A stretch of DNA of 64,000 bases from an uncultured Clostridia bacterium (GTDB taxonomy: Bacteria > Bacillota > Clostridia > Oscillospirales > Acutalibacteraceae): NCBI GenBank assembly GCA_945874765.1, contig CAMCHQ010000004.1, positions 105,618-169,617 on the forward strand, written 5' to 3'. The position numbers were made by a program, and so were the translations under genes. Of this stretch, positions 26,134 to 34,488 are shown in pieces. Under the pieces are notes generated by a model. The model saw only the letters and a program-made list of their open reading frames with translations. It was not told where the DNA came from and ran no database searches. Numbering within the stretch: the first letter of the stretch is position 1; the number at the start of each line of letters is the position of its first letter.

Positions 26134-27574
26134 ATAAAATACCTCCTATATCAATGCCGACATTTTTGCCGTAATCGTTGATTTCTGCAATTTCCTCAAG
26201 CGTTTCCTTCCAATCCTTGCCCTTTTCAGCGCAAAGCTCGGCAAAGGTTTTCTGCATCGTAGAAAGTGCAATTTTATCTGCATTTGCTTCTTTAAGTGGG
26301 TCAATCCATTTTTTGGGCGATTTGACCCATTCGTGTTTAAAATATTTGTTTTTATTTTTCCAAAAATCAGGAATAATCACAGCGCCACTTAAAACGCAGG
26401 AAATAACAAATGTTTCGTATATTTCGTCCATAGCGTTGTTAAGCTGTTCAATTTCTTCGCCGTAGGTTTCTTCGTCCTCAATTATTCCTTGACGTGCCGA
26501 TGAGTAATTAGATTCGCTCATATCACGAGAGGTTGCTTCGTAGCTTAAGCCTTGACCTGATGCAATTAATCTTTGCTGTATTTTGATAAATTGAGCAGAG
26601 TCGGACGATTGTCCGCTCGGATTGACTACCTGAATTTCATCGCCTGCATTAAGTTCGGTTATCATACCGGGGGCAAGCGTTTTTTCGTTATAGTTTGTAA
26701 GATTTCCACCGTTAGTTCCTGCTCTGCCTAAGCCTGTCCCGGCAGTCGGCATTACTCGTTTTACAAAAACAGACAAACAAGCTGCTATTCTCTCTTTGAC
26801 CGAAACGGCAGTCATAAATTCGGTGATATCACGCACTCTTGTAACAGACGGCGAAAGGTCGGATATTTCACGAATTTGCGTTGGTCGGGTTTTGGTGAAA
26901 TAGAAAATTACATTTTTTGCTTCAATGTATTTTGGTGGCAAAAGTGTAAAACCGTCGGGAGCAAATTGTCTAAACCAATAGCCTACCGGCTTGCTGAATT
27001 CATCAAATTCAATACCGTCTACTACTCTGTTGTTTTTGGAATGAGCCGCTTTTTGCGTTAAATCAAGCGAGTCTACCTCCATAAGCTGAAGCTTAAAGGG
27101 GAGTAATCCGCCCTTCGAAAAAACCTTTACAAATAAAATACCGCCGTCAACCTTTTTTCTGACAGCGGCCATTCTTAATATTTCGGTGAAGCTCTGTGTG
27201 CCTGTAATGTCGCAGTTTTTTGCTTTACACCATTCTTCCCAAAGTTCATTAAGTTCTTTGCAAAGTTCTTGATTTTCGGGTATTGTTATTTTCAGTTTAA
27301 AGCCTGAACCAACGACATTACGCTTGAAAGCCTTAATGACACCGTTCATAACGTCTGAATTTCTTTCGAGGTCTCTTGACCTTGCTCTGACAACATCACG
27401 GTCCATTCGGTCGGTTATTTGCGCATTTTGGTTAATCGCTCGCCAATTACTACGGTGGTAACTGCCGGCATCGTAGTTACTTCGTATTTCGTCAATAGCG
27501 CCACGATATGAGAGTCTCGCATAACCTCGTTGCGGACTAAAGAAAGAAATCACTTTATCTACAACATTTTCCAC
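26117..27574 (-). CDS. Portal protein, lambda gpB family
   Basis: 485 residues from GTG 27574, which has SD GGAAGG 7 nt upstream; a longer start at 27676 would run through the gpW-like gene. RMDRDVVRARSRDLERNSD, VNPSGQSSDSAQFIKIQQRL and SYEATSRDMSESNYSSARQG are characteristic of Phage_portal_2. The dodecameric portal forms the DNA gate of the head. Confidence 0.93.
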   Translation of the reverse strand: MENVVDKVISFFSPQRGYARLSYRGAIDEIRSNYDAGSYHRSNWRAINQNAQITDRMDRDVVRARSRDLERNSDVMNGVIKAFKRNVVGSGFKLKITIPENQELCKELNELWEEWCKAKNCDITGTQSFTEILRMAAVRKKVDGGILFVKVFSKGGLLPFKLQLMEVDSLDLTQKAAHSKNNRVVDGIEFDEFSKPVGYWFRQFAPDGFTLLPPKYIEAKNVIFYFTKTRPTQIREISDLSPSVTRVRDITEFMTAVSVKERIAACLSVFVKRVMPTAGTGLGRAGTNGGNLTNYNEKTLAPGMITELNAGDEIQVVNPSGQSSDSAQFIKIQQRLIASGQGLSYEATSRDMSESNYSSARQGIIEDEETYGEEIEQLNNAMDEIYETFVISCVLSGAVIIPDFWKNKNKYFKHEWVKSPKKWIDPLKEANADKIALSTMQKTFAELCAEKGKDWKETLEEIAEINDYGKNVGIDIGGILYGQKK

Positions 27575-27578
27575 ATAA

Positions 27579-27827
27579 TCACCTTCCTTCAAATAGTGCA
27601 ACATACGTATTATCAAAAAACGGACTTTCACCCGATTGATTAACTCTTGACTCCAACTCTTTTTTGAGGGCAACAAGGTCGGTTAAATTTGCTCTTGTAA
27701 GCGACCTGCTGCCTATTTTGTAACTTTGACCGCCAACGGCAATAGCCTTAATAGCATCGTTAATATATCGCAGCATTTGTTCATCGGAAATACTGTTTTC
27801 CTCAAACACTTCTTTTATTTCACTCAT
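27579..27827 (-). CDS. Head-tail joining protein gpW-like (lambda W)
   Basis: 82 residues. ISDEQMLRYINDAIKAIAVGG and YKIGSRSLTRANLTDLVALK match the gpW family, placed between terminase and portal exactly as lambda A-W-B. It overlaps the terminase gene by 8 nt. Confidence 0.92.
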   Translation of the reverse strand: MSEIKEVFEENSISDEQMLRYINDAIKAIAVGGQSYKIGSRSLTRANLTDLVALKKELESRVNQSGESPFFDNTYVALFEGR

Positions 27828-29658
27828 TTGTTAGCCACCCTTCATTTACATTTATCCAATTATCTTCATTATTGCTTTGCGGCGCAGGCTTTGTTTCTTG
27901 CGGCATTTCCAAAGTGTCAAGGTGTAAAGTTCTTACTCCCTTAATATCTGCCGCCGCCATTGCATATTTCTCACAGTCGCCGTAATGGTTGTCAGCGTGA
28001 GACTTTTTCAACTCCCATTTTTCTGCAATTCTGCCGCCTGCAGTTTTAACCTTGATTTTATGCTCAGCCGTGACTTGTTCGGCATAGTTGCGGTCGCAGT
28101 TTTTATATACCATCCACGAGCCGCGACCGTTAGGCTTATTCATTCGTGAATATATCATATCCATATATTTTCCGCCGTCTACAATAACAAGCTGCATACC
28201 GTTTGCCATACTTGTTGAACGATTAATTTTGCTAATCTTAAAGTGTGACATAAGCGGATGCGATGAACCTTTCACCGGGTACGCCCAATCTGAATTGCAG
28301 GCACAGAAATCATATACTGCATCGGTGTTATCGCCAGAGTCAATCAGCGCTATTTGGACGATTCGCCGCTCACCTGATTCCGTTAGATATTCACGATTCA
28401 TTATTTCCTCTAAGTCGTTGAAACTCAAAACTTGACCGTGAGCTATGTTTTGCGAGGTAATATAGTCGCCAAAGGCTCGAATAGTCCAATACAGTGAGCT
28501 TTCCTGAACATCAACACCGGCGGTGAGGAGCTTGCACCAATCAGGAACGATATACTCTTCAAGGTCTGTTTGTCTTTCAAGAACCAAATCGGCATTACTT
28601 TTAACCTTTGTGTCTTCCCACGGTTCGGCAAGCCAAGAGTTAACAAAGTTTTGGAAAGTTTCACTATCATCTTTGGTAAGCAAAAACTCTTTTGCTATTT
28701 CCGAAAAGCGGACAAAAGGCGAATAAAGAGTGTTCATCCAAAACGCAATATTTTTGGGAAATTTCGTTTTCTTTTCGATTGCTTTCCATTTGCCGGCTCT
28801 AAGCATTTGTTGTTTATGCGCATCGGTTATAACAGCTCCGCACTCTTGACAAACATAAAACGCACGTTCGGCTCTGTCTACAAGCGGAATGCTTTTATCA
28901 TCGCTCCATTTTATTTGGCTGAATTTCAGCTCAATTAATTTGCCGCAATGAGGGCAGGGGACGAAATAATGCCTTTCCTCGTCAGCCTTTTCGAGTTCTT
29001 GCCAGATATGCCCGGTTTTTAATGTTGGCGTTGAGGTTACAAAAATTTTTCTGTCGGGAAAAGTCTTTGTTCGCTCGGTTGCAAGCTTAATCGGGTCTGC
29101 TTCTTTTTTTGCTCTCGCCGGATATTTATCAACCTCATCGAGAAAAAGAAACTTGATAGGCTTTGAGGATATACCTGTCGGTGAATTTGCACCTGTAAGG
29201 CTTAAGTACATATTATCAAATTGCAATTCGAGCAATTCAGAATCATTATCTTTAAAATGTTTTTCGAGTTGAGGCGAAATTCTAAGCATTGGTTGTAATC
29301 TGTTTTCAGAAACAGAACGAGCCAAATCCTCGGTTGGATAAACAATCATTGACGGAGCAGCATTCTGCGCAACAACGTAGCCTATCATATTATGTAGAGC
29401 TTCAGTACCGCCGACCTGTGTAGGCTTGACGAAAATAATCTTTTCCGTAGTCGGTACGTTAAATTCATTCATAATTCCTATAAGATAAGGGGTTATCGAA
29501 TTGTTCCATGGTCCGGGCATTGCCGCCGTCTTTGAATCAAGCACTCTATATTTTTCCGCCCACTGCGAAACGGCTAATTCCTCAGGCGGTAGAAGCTCTT
29601 CAAGGCATTCTTTTATATATGATGATGTTTTATATTTTGAAATTTTTCTTTTTCTCAT
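27820..29658 (-). CDS. Terminase large subunit, GpA family
   Basis: 612 residues. YRVLDSKTAAMPGPWNN, EKIIFVKPTQVGGTEALHN (Q-motif/Walker A-like), KPIKFLFLDEVDKYP (Walker B), and a CxxC zinc pair (CPHCGKLIELKF, CQECGA) match lambda gpA-type terminases, followed by the nuclease domain (TAGVDVQESSLYW). GpA terminases usually cut at cos sites, suggesting cohesive ends. Confidence 0.94.
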   Translation of the reverse strand: MRKRKISKYKTSSYIKECLEELLPPEELAVSQWAEKYRVLDSKTAAMPGPWNNSITPYLIGIMNEFNVPTTEKIIFVKPTQVGGTEALHNMIGYVVAQNAAPSMIVYPTEDLARSVSENRLQPMLRISPQLEKHFKDNDSELLELQFDNMYLSLTGANSPTGISSKPIKFLFLDEVDKYPARAKKEADPIKLATERTKTFPDRKIFVTSTPTLKTGHIWQELEKADEERHYFVPCPHCGKLIELKFSQIKWSDDKSIPLVDRAERAFYVCQECGAVITDAHKQQMLRAGKWKAIEKKTKFPKNIAFWMNTLYSPFVRFSEIAKEFLLTKDDSETFQNFVNSWLAEPWEDTKVKSNADLVLERQTDLEEYIVPDWCKLLTAGVDVQESSLYWTIRAFGDYITSQNIAHGQVLSFNDLEEIMNREYLTESGERRIVQIALIDSGDNTDAVYDFCACNSDWAYPVKGSSHPLMSHFKISKINRSTSMANGMQLVIVDGGKYMDMIYSRMNKPNGRGSWMVYKNCDRNYAEQVTAEHKIKVKTAGGRIAEKWELKKSHADNHYGDCEKYAMAAADIKGVRTLHLDTLEMPQETKPAPQSNNEDNWINVNEGWLTNE

Positions 29659-30176
29659 TTGTTATCCGAATATGATGCAACGACAAAACTTGTCAGTTGG
29701 TTCTTAATATCCTTATCAATTTCAGCTTCTATGGTACGAATTTGCAAAGGGTCAATATATCCGTTAAGCTGAGCAGCTATTCTCGGTGGAATACCGAGGG
29801 CAAACTTTTTAAACACATTAAAAAAACGGTGATAATCTTGTTCAACATCTGTCTTGTCAAGATATTCACCGTCTGCTATTTTTGCTTTGATTTTGTGTAG
29901 CTCAATTTGACTGTTTTTAAGTTCAATATCGCTTTTAAGTTTTGCTTTTTGCAATTCAAGCATATCTTCGCTCTTCTTTCCGCTTTTGGAAACCGTTTCT
30001 CGAAGATATGTAACATAATTTCGCACCGTTGAAGTCAACTCATATTGATTGCCGTCGGCTGTTTTAGTTGCTGTAATTATACCGTCTTTGGTAAGCTGTT
30101 GAATTCTGCGTTTAGTCAGTCCGAGAAGGTCGGCAATTTCTTCGGTGGTCTTGTAGCCTTGCTTTTTTCTTGCCAC
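29655..30176 (-). CDS. Terminase small subunit, Nu1-like
   Basis: 173 residues. The N-terminal winged helix (TTEEIADLLGLTKRRIQQLT) is MerR/Nu1-like and should bind the packaging site; a coiled-coil dimer region (about 75-115; KLKSDIELKNSQIELHKIKA) and TerL-binding C-terminus follow. SD GGAGG precedes the ATG. Confidence 0.85.
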   Translation of the reverse strand: MARKKQGYKTTEEIADLLGLTKRRIQQLTKDGIITATKTADGNQYELTSTVRNYVTYLRETVSKSGKKSEDMLELQKAKLKSDIELKNSQIELHKIKAKIADGEYLDKTDVEQDYHRFFNVFKKFALGIPPRIAAQLNGYIDPLQIRTIEAEIDKDIKNQLTSFVVASYSDNK

Positions 30177-30318
30177 GAAATTGCCTCCTTAATTTTGATT
30201 ATTTATTTTGTTAGCTTGGCTTGTTAAATTTAAATTCTTTTATTTAGCATTTTTATCTTAGAATTTACTAATACGAAGCGAAATGCATTTTTCATAAAAA
30301 TTTCAAATCCGTTTTTTC

Positions 30319-30357
30319 TTCGCGCCTTCCTCGCCCCGCATACCCCACCGCCATAGG
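30319..30357. other. GC-rich island upstream of terS; candidate cos site
   Basis: About 39 nt at roughly 67% GC (core CGCCCCGCATACCCCACCGC) in an otherwise AT-rich intergenic region, 140 nt before terS. GpA-type terminases act at GC-rich cos sites next to their genes. Candidate only; the cut positions cannot be read. Confidence 0.4.
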
Positions 30358-30398
30358 AAGTACCTACAACACAAAAAAGGTGAGGCTGCGGATTGAAT

Positions 30399-30538
30399 GG
30401 CAGTATCGACGGCTCTGTATTATAATTCCTACTCGGTTAGAGTAGCCGTCATACCGCCTTATGCATACAAGCGTGGTGCAGCTCGAGGTATGACCTTGCT
30501 TGTAATAAACATAAAGACCGTTGCTCAACACAACGGTC
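30399..30538 (-). ncRNA. Structured intergenic element between early genes and terS
   Basis: On the - strand an imperfect 15-bp stem joins GGCGGTATGACGGCT (30458-30444) to AGCCGTCGATACTGCC (30414-30399), with an inner CTACTC/GAGTAG hairpin. Upstream of it is an 8-bp hairpin GACCGTTG/CAACGGTC (30538-30516) followed by TTTATGTTTATT, a possible terminator of the early transcript. No plausible - strand ORF. It may be an RNA, a cosB-type DNA site or both. Confidence 0.45.
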
Positions 30539-30611
30539 CTTCAAAGGAGAAAGAAGCTTATCTACTCAATAAGCTACAATATAACTTTAGCACATATATA
30601 TCTACATTTGT

Positions 30612-30866
30612 CTACAGACTTTCAGAAATATAATCGTCAATGATTTTTCCAATGTTGTTTATAATAGCTGCGACTCGTTCAAAAGGTATATGTTCTTCCT
30701 CAAGTAATCTGATTAAGCTTTTTAAATATTTCTTTTGGCGAACAAGATAAGTGTTGTCCTCTGTGATTGACTTAATCATTCTGTCATATTTTACAAAGTC
30801 AGCGATTTTTTGATATACCGTTTCATTAAATGAATTAATAATTAGTTGATACAATCTATTTTCCAT
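30612..30866 (-). CDS. Small prophage protein of unknown function
   Basis: 84 residues, mainly helical (FNETVYQKIADFVKYDRM, KYLKSLIRLLEEEHIPFERV). It overlaps the next upstream gene by 11 nt. Both it and the upstream gene share a helical, ~85-residue layout ending in a helix around IDDYISESL/FTDYINEYS, so they may be distant paralogues. Confidence 0.62.
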   Translation of the reverse strand: MENRLYQLIINSFNETVYQKIADFVKYDRMIKSITEDNTYLVRQKKYLKSLIRLLEEEHIPFERVAAIINNIGKIIDDYISESL

Positions 30867-31116
30867 TTTTCAACTTAGAATATTCATTAATGTAATCTGT
30901 AAACATTTTACAAAGCGGCTCAAATATGCTTGTTGCTGTTGAGGAAGGTATATCGTTATTTCGCATTATGTTGGTATAATTAATTAAAGTAGTGCCGAGC
31001 AGACTTGTTAATTCATCATCTGATTTTTGCATCTGCTTGTAATTAAAAATTAAATTTTCATATCCTTTTTGAGAAGCGGTATATGCCATTTTTGAAAAGC
31101 CTTTTTTATTTTTCAT
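30856..31116 (-). CDS. Small prophage protein of unknown function
   Basis: 86 residues, basic N-terminus (MKNKKGFSKMAYTASQKG), then helices (YKQMQKSDDELTSLLG, SIFEPLCKMFTDYINEYS). Overlaps the GroES-like gene by 11 nt. Family not recognised. Confidence 0.62.
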   Translation of the reverse strand: MKNKKGFSKMAYTASQKGYENLIFNYKQMQKSDDELTSLLGTTLINYTNIMRNNDIPSSTATSIFEPLCKMFTDYINEYSKLKNGK

Positions 31117-31384
31117 TTTCAGTCACCTTTGCAATAATATCCCTTGTTTCAATTATCGAATATTTTTCTTTGTCGGCAGAGATTTCTGTACCGGCATAAT
31201 GCTGTGCAATGATTCTGTCTCCGACGTTAAAACCGTCAGCATTAGCTTCATCGCTTACTGCTGCTATCGTAAATATCTCAGGTTTTTCCTGCGCCGATGC
31301 AACAAGAAGTATGCCTGCTGCTGTTTTGTCTTTCTGTGAATCGGGTATTGCTATAACCCTTTTACCTATTGGTTTAATTTTCAT
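31106..31384 (-). CDS. GroES-like (Cpn10) co-chaperonin encoded by the prophage
   Basis: 92 residues. The order of conserved GroES features is clear: IKPIGKRVIAIPD, KTAAGILLVASAQEKPEI (TxxGI..P-like mobile loop followed by AxxKP), VGDRIIAQHYAGTEI and a C-terminal YSIIETRDIIAKV. Cpn10 heptamers cap GroEL; a phage copy could adapt host GroEL to fold capsid proteins, as T4 gp31 does. No GroEL gene is present. It precedes the head operon. Confidence 0.85.
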   Translation of the reverse strand: MKIKPIGKRVIAIPDSQKDKTAAGILLVASAQEKPEIFTIAAVSDEANADGFNVGDRIIAQHYAGTEISADKEKYSIIETRDIIAKVTENEK

Positions 31385-31871
31385 TTTGTTTCACCTCATA
31401 ATATTTATTGATTGTCTCCATTGCTTTATTATCGTCAATTAACATTCCTATTGCATCAGCCAAATGGGTATCGACAGAGCTTAGGCTTGCCCAATACATT
31501 TTCTTGCAGATTTCCTTGCCTGATAAGCCGTCTATGTATTTGTATTCCAATACAAGGCGCTTAATCGATTCCTCGGGCAGATGATTTATCACTGCGATAA
31601 TATCTGCTAAAGATTTATATTTTTCTGCTCGTTGTGCTTCGATATTTTCAATAATATCTTCTTTGCGAAACAAATATGCCGCCGAGCCTTGACTGATAGA
31701 TGAAGATTTGGGAGTTGATGAGTATGCAACACCGTTAAGCGGCTCTTTTTCGTCTTCCTTTAAATTATTCAATCTTTCGGTAAGCTGCTGTATTCTGCGT
31801 TTTGAAATCACGTATCTCGACAAATAGTTTCGTACTCTTTGCCGTTTTGCTTTTTCCTCGATGCTATACAT
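31374..31871 (-). CDS. DUF1492/ArpU-like late transcription regulator
   Basis: 165 residues. N-terminal helices (VISKRRIQQLTERLNNL) and a sigma-70 region-4-like C-terminus (LPEESIKRLVLEYKYIDGLSGKEICKKMY). Such proteins sit just before terminase genes in Firmicute phages and control late gene expression. Position here fits. Confidence 0.8.
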   Translation of the reverse strand: MYSIEEKAKRQRVRNYLSRYVISKRRIQQLTERLNNLKEDEKEPLNGVAYSSTPKSSSISQGSAAYLFRKEDIIENIEAQRAEKYKSLADIIAVINHLPEESIKRLVLEYKYIDGLSGKEICKKMYWASLSSVDTHLADAIGMLIDDNKAMETINKYYEVKQNEN

Positions 31872-31889
31872 CTCATTACTCCTTTTCTT

Positions 31890-32111
31890 TTACATTGATT
31901 CTTTGAAATAAAATGCTTTGGTTTTCAGATGCTTTATCATTCCAAGCTTTAATGTTTTATCATCCCAATCGCATACCGTAACGCCTCGCCGGGTAAGTTC
32001 TTGAAGAATGTTATTCATTCCGCCGACGAGTTCTTCAACGGATGCGCCGGCAAGTTCGTTTACAGCCTGTTTATTTTTCCTTTTTTGAAATTGATTTTTT
32101 CTCTTTGACAT
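31890..32111 (-). CDS. Small basic protein of unknown function
   Basis: 73 residues from ATG 32111 with SD AGGAG 9 nt upstream (an in-frame start at 32156 lacks an SD). Lys/Arg-rich head (KRKNQFQKRKNKQ), then a helical segment (LAGASVEELVGGMNNILQEL) and VCDWDDKTLKL. Unknown. Confidence 0.62.
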   Translation of the reverse strand: MSKRKNQFQKRKNKQAVNELAGASVEELVGGMNNILQELTRRGVTVCDWDDKTLKLGMIKHLKTKAFYFKESM

Positions 32112-32385
32112 ATTTAATCTCCTGTTTGCAAAAATCATATTTATATAGCAAATCATTATACTTTGCCTGAAGCTGGGCTATTTTTTCAATATACCTTTTC
32201 ATTTTTTGCATCAACTTACAATTATCTTTAAGTCGGCACTGATTGCATACCGCTATGGTAATATCGCAAGTGCTGTTTATCTTTTTACTGATTTTGTCAC
32301 CTTTGTAGGAATAAAGATAAAAGCAGGTATGATAATAGGCAAAACAGAGACTATAAAAGAAAAGTTTTATGTAATACTTAAGCAT
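32071..32385 (-). CDS. Cys-containing protein with hydrophobic N-terminus
   Basis: 104 residues; an aromatic hydrophobic stretch (about 4-27), then CNQCRLKDNCK, a possible metal site, and a coiled-coil (AQLQAKYNDLLYKYDFCKQE). Overlaps neighbours by ~20-40 nt. Start uncertain. Confidence 0.5.
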   Translation of the reverse strand: MLKYYIKLFFYSLCFAYYHTCFYLYSYKGDKISKKINSTCDITIAVCNQCRLKDNCKLMQKMKRYIEKIAQLQAKYNDLLYKYDFCKQEIKYVKEKKSISKKEK

Positions 32386-32672
32386 CGTTTAAAATCACTC
32401 CAATCTAAAGCCTGTCCGCAATAACAACAATATGCTTGTTCATAATTGTCAGTTTCATCCTTTATAACAGGATTATCACAGATAGGACAAAATGCTGTAT
32501 CTGAAATTTTCAATTTGCCAATATCTTTTTCAATAGGCTTTTTCGGTATCTGCTTTTCAAGTGCCTTATGGATTATTTCTCTGCACTCAATAAGCGCTTC
32601 TTTTGATATTGACTTTCCCTTATAAACAAAAGATAAATCGTCCACAAGTGCATTTGCTTCTTGATATGTCAT
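32367..32672 (-). CDS. Zinc-ribbon protein
   Basis: 101 residues. A C-terminal zinc ribbon (FCPICDNPVI...YCCYCGQALDW) follows a helical N-terminus. Similar small zinc-ribbon proteins are frequent in the early regions of clostridial phages. Function unknown. It overlaps the next gene by 4 nt. Confidence 0.68.
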   Translation of the reverse strand: MTYQEANALVDDLSFVYKGKSISKEALIECREIIHKALEKQIPKKPIEKDIGKLKISDTAFCPICDNPVIKDETDNYEQAYCCYCGQALDWSDFKRCLSIT

Positions 32673-32986
32673 TTCTCTACCTCGCTTTCTAATTGTTTTG
32701 CCGTTTCAACATCAATCGGTTTTGCATTCCAACAAAACCAATTATTTGCTGTGTCTCGGTTAAGCATATAACATCTCTCATTTTCACGATTGTAAGACTT
32801 GCAATCTATGCAATAACAATCGGCAAGCGGTGGCTTATCAAATCTATGTCTAATTCTGTAATAGTTTTTTAACTCATCAATTTTTTGTTCAATAAAACGC
32901 AATATTACGATTAAAGTAAATCCAACTATTACAATCAAAAATAATATTCCAATAATAGCAAAAAAATTAGTCAACTCCTCACTCAT
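32669..32986 (-). CDS. Membrane-anchored Cys-rich protein
   Basis: 105 residues; one transmembrane helix (about 8-30), then a cysteine cluster CYCIDCKSYNRENERCYML...WFCW. Topology suggests an inner-membrane anchor with a cytoplasmic metal-binding domain. Unknown role. 4-nt overlaps with both neighbours mark one operon. Confidence 0.62.
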   Translation of the reverse strand: MSEELTNFFAIIGILFLIVIVGFTLIVILRFIEQKIDELKNYYRIRHRFDKPPLADCYCIDCKSYNRENERCYMLNRDTANNWFCWNAKPIDVETAKQLESEVEK

Positions 32987-33237
32987 TCTTCTACCTCCCT
33001 GATTCCAAAAACCACATATCCGTCTTTAAGACCCCAACCGTTAAGAACATAAGTTATTTCATATACTTTGTAGGTTATAGGGTGCTTTACGAATGGGTCG
33101 CTTGGCTCATAAGGCTGAAAAACAACCCTGTCACCTTTTTGATAACCTCGGTCATTCTCACGAATCTCAAATCTCTTATCTCCTGATAAAACATCATCAC
33201 AGAAATTCAAAAGAAGTTTGATTTTATGTGTTTTCAT
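32983..33237 (-). CDS. DUF3850 (PUA/ASCH-like) protein
   Basis: 84 residues. LNFCDDVLSGDKRFEIREND and YQKGDRVVFQPYE, VLNGWGLKDGYVVFGI match DUF3850, an ASCH/PUA-like small domain probably binding RNA or modified nucleotides. SD AGGAGG precedes the ATG. It is the first gene after the oppositely oriented unit at 33.3-33.5 kb. Confidence 0.82.
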   Translation of the reverse strand: MKTHKIKLLLNFCDDVLSGDKRFEIRENDRGYQKGDRVVFQPYEPSDPFVKHPITYKVYEITYVLNGWGLKDGYVVFGIREVEE

Positions 33238-33266
33238 TTTTCATTACCTCCTGTTTCAAAAAATCA

Positions 33267-33295
33267 TTGCATTTTTCAATGAAATAATTTATAAT
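33267..33295 (+). promoter_or_regulatory. Promoter of the reversed hydrophobic-peptide unit
   Basis: TTGCAT (33267-33272), 17-nt spacer, TATAAT (33290-33295) on the + strand, opposite to the surrounding early operon. Confidence 0.75.
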
Positions 33296-33377
33296 TTAAA
33301 AGCATTGTTTTTGCGTATGCGTTTCTTATAGAGCTGAGCCATCTATGGCAAGCATGAATAAGAAAGGAGCATCTACT

Positions 33378-33539
33378 TTGGCAAAATCAATGCAAAAAAG
33401 AATTGTCATCGATTTATTGATTTTTTTGTTTGAACAATTATTTACATATTTTTTTGACATTCACATTTGTGTTTTATCAATTTTTTGTTTAACAATATTT
33501 CTATTTTCAATAGATTTTGATGATTCTTTTAGCTCCTAA
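33378..33539 (+). CDS. Small hydrophobic peptide with own promoter and terminator
   Basis: 53 residues from TTG 33378, which has SD AAAGGAG with 8-nt spacing; an ATG at 33345 is in frame but has no SD. A basic head (AKSMQKR) is followed by ~38 Ile/Leu/Phe-rich residues (two short membrane spans) and an acidic end (DFDDSFSS). The stop lies inside the terminator stem. It runs against the early operon between two - strand genes. Candidate moron, e.g. exclusion factor or type I-like toxin; function unknown. Confidence 0.62.
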   Translation: MAKSMQKRIVIDLLIFLFEQLFTYFFDIHICVLSIFCLTIFLFSIDFDDSFSS

Positions 33540-33559
33540 ACCATGTTTAGGAGCTTTTT
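33531..33559 (+). terminator. Terminator of the hydrophobic-peptide unit
   Basis: AGCTCCTAAA (33531-33540), loop CCATG, TTTAGGAGCT (33546-33555), then TTTT. The T-run is only on the + strand. Confidence 0.9.
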
Positions 33560-33568
33560 CTTTGCTAC

Positions 33569-34450
33569 TCATTTCAAATACTCAGGTGTTTCAAAGCTCA
33601 TTTGCAGGGGATTATCGCCGACCCACCACATCATTACATCTTCAGGGCTATTCCAACTGTTATTATCAAGCCCTGCTGCCTCTCTTGCCTTAAGCATTCG
33701 CTTGAATGCTCTCAAATAATTATCACGGTACTTTGGATAACGAACGAGATCCGATTTCATTCCCGCTCCACCTTGCATAGGGCAACCGATACAACCAATA
33801 CGCTTATCGCCACATTGATATAATGGATTTGATTTGCAACCGTAGTGATTGAGAAATTTCCACACATCCTCGTCAGTCCAATCAATGATAGGATTGACAA
33901 GTGTTGAGGTCGTTCTGTAGCATTGCTCAACCATTCGGCGACTTTCGTCATTATCAATATTAAGTATCAAACCGCCTTTTGGTACTTGTTCATATTCCGC
34001 TTGCAATTCTTCTGCAAGTGCGATTGTCGATTTAGGCTTGCCTATAATCTTTACAATGCCACCATTTTGCTTTCTGCTTGCGCTTTCAGCCCAACGAACA
34101 CCTGTTACCTTAACTCGACCTTTGCCACCTTTTTCCTTTAACTCACTACAACAATAACGAACTAATCTTGTAGGCGGTATTTTCTTTTTCTCGATTAATT
34201 GCCACATTGAATACTTAGGCATTTTGATTTGAACATTCGGTATTGACTTGATATATCGGACTGTTTCAGGTGCGTCAACGGTTGTAAGGTTATGTACTAT
34301 ATCGTGCTTTACTCCTGCAAGGTCAGAAAGAATACGAATGCAGTCGCTGTCTTTACCACCGCTGTAACACAAATAATACGGTTCGTCAGCAGGCTCAAAC
34401 GCTTTTAAGCGTTCTATTGCCGTGTTTATTTTTGTTTGTAATTCGCTCAT
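33569..34450 (-). CDS. PAPS-reductase/ATP-PP-loop family protein
   Basis: 293 residues. The PP-loop SGGKDSDC (about residues 30-37) binds ATP; HNLTTVDAPETVRYI and a later Cys set (RYCCSELKEKGG, CGDKRIGCIGCPMQGG) match phage members of the PAPS reductase/DndC-like superfamily. These may act in sulfur transfer or nucleotide/DNA modification rather than sulfate assimilation. Position among phage early genes supports a role on phage nucleic acid (inference). Confidence 0.82.
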   Translation of the reverse strand: MSELQTKINTAIERLKAFEPADEPYYLCYSGGKDSDCIRILSDLAGVKHDIVHNLTTVDAPETVRYIKSIPNVQIKMPKYSMWQLIEKKKIPPTRLVRYCCSELKEKGGKGRVKVTGVRWAESASRKQNGGIVKIIGKPKSTIALAEELQAEYEQVPKGGLILNIDNDESRRMVEQCYRTTSTLVNPIIDWTDEDVWKFLNHYGCKSNPLYQCGDKRIGCIGCPMQGGAGMKSDLVRYPKYRDNYLRAFKRMLKAREAAGLDNNSWNSPEDVMMWWVGDNPLQMSFETPEYLK

Positions 34451-34488
34451 ATCATCACCTCACCCTGCTGCTGTTAATTTTTAATCAA

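Noticed and set aside
30399..30460. tRNA-like fold upstream of terS
   Set aside because: The stems do not give a T-arm, anticodon arm or CCA end.
30397..30633. 78-codon + strand ORF between terS and early genes
   Set aside because: No SD, runs through the - strand hairpins and an opposing terminator, and its frame is explained by the stem repeats.
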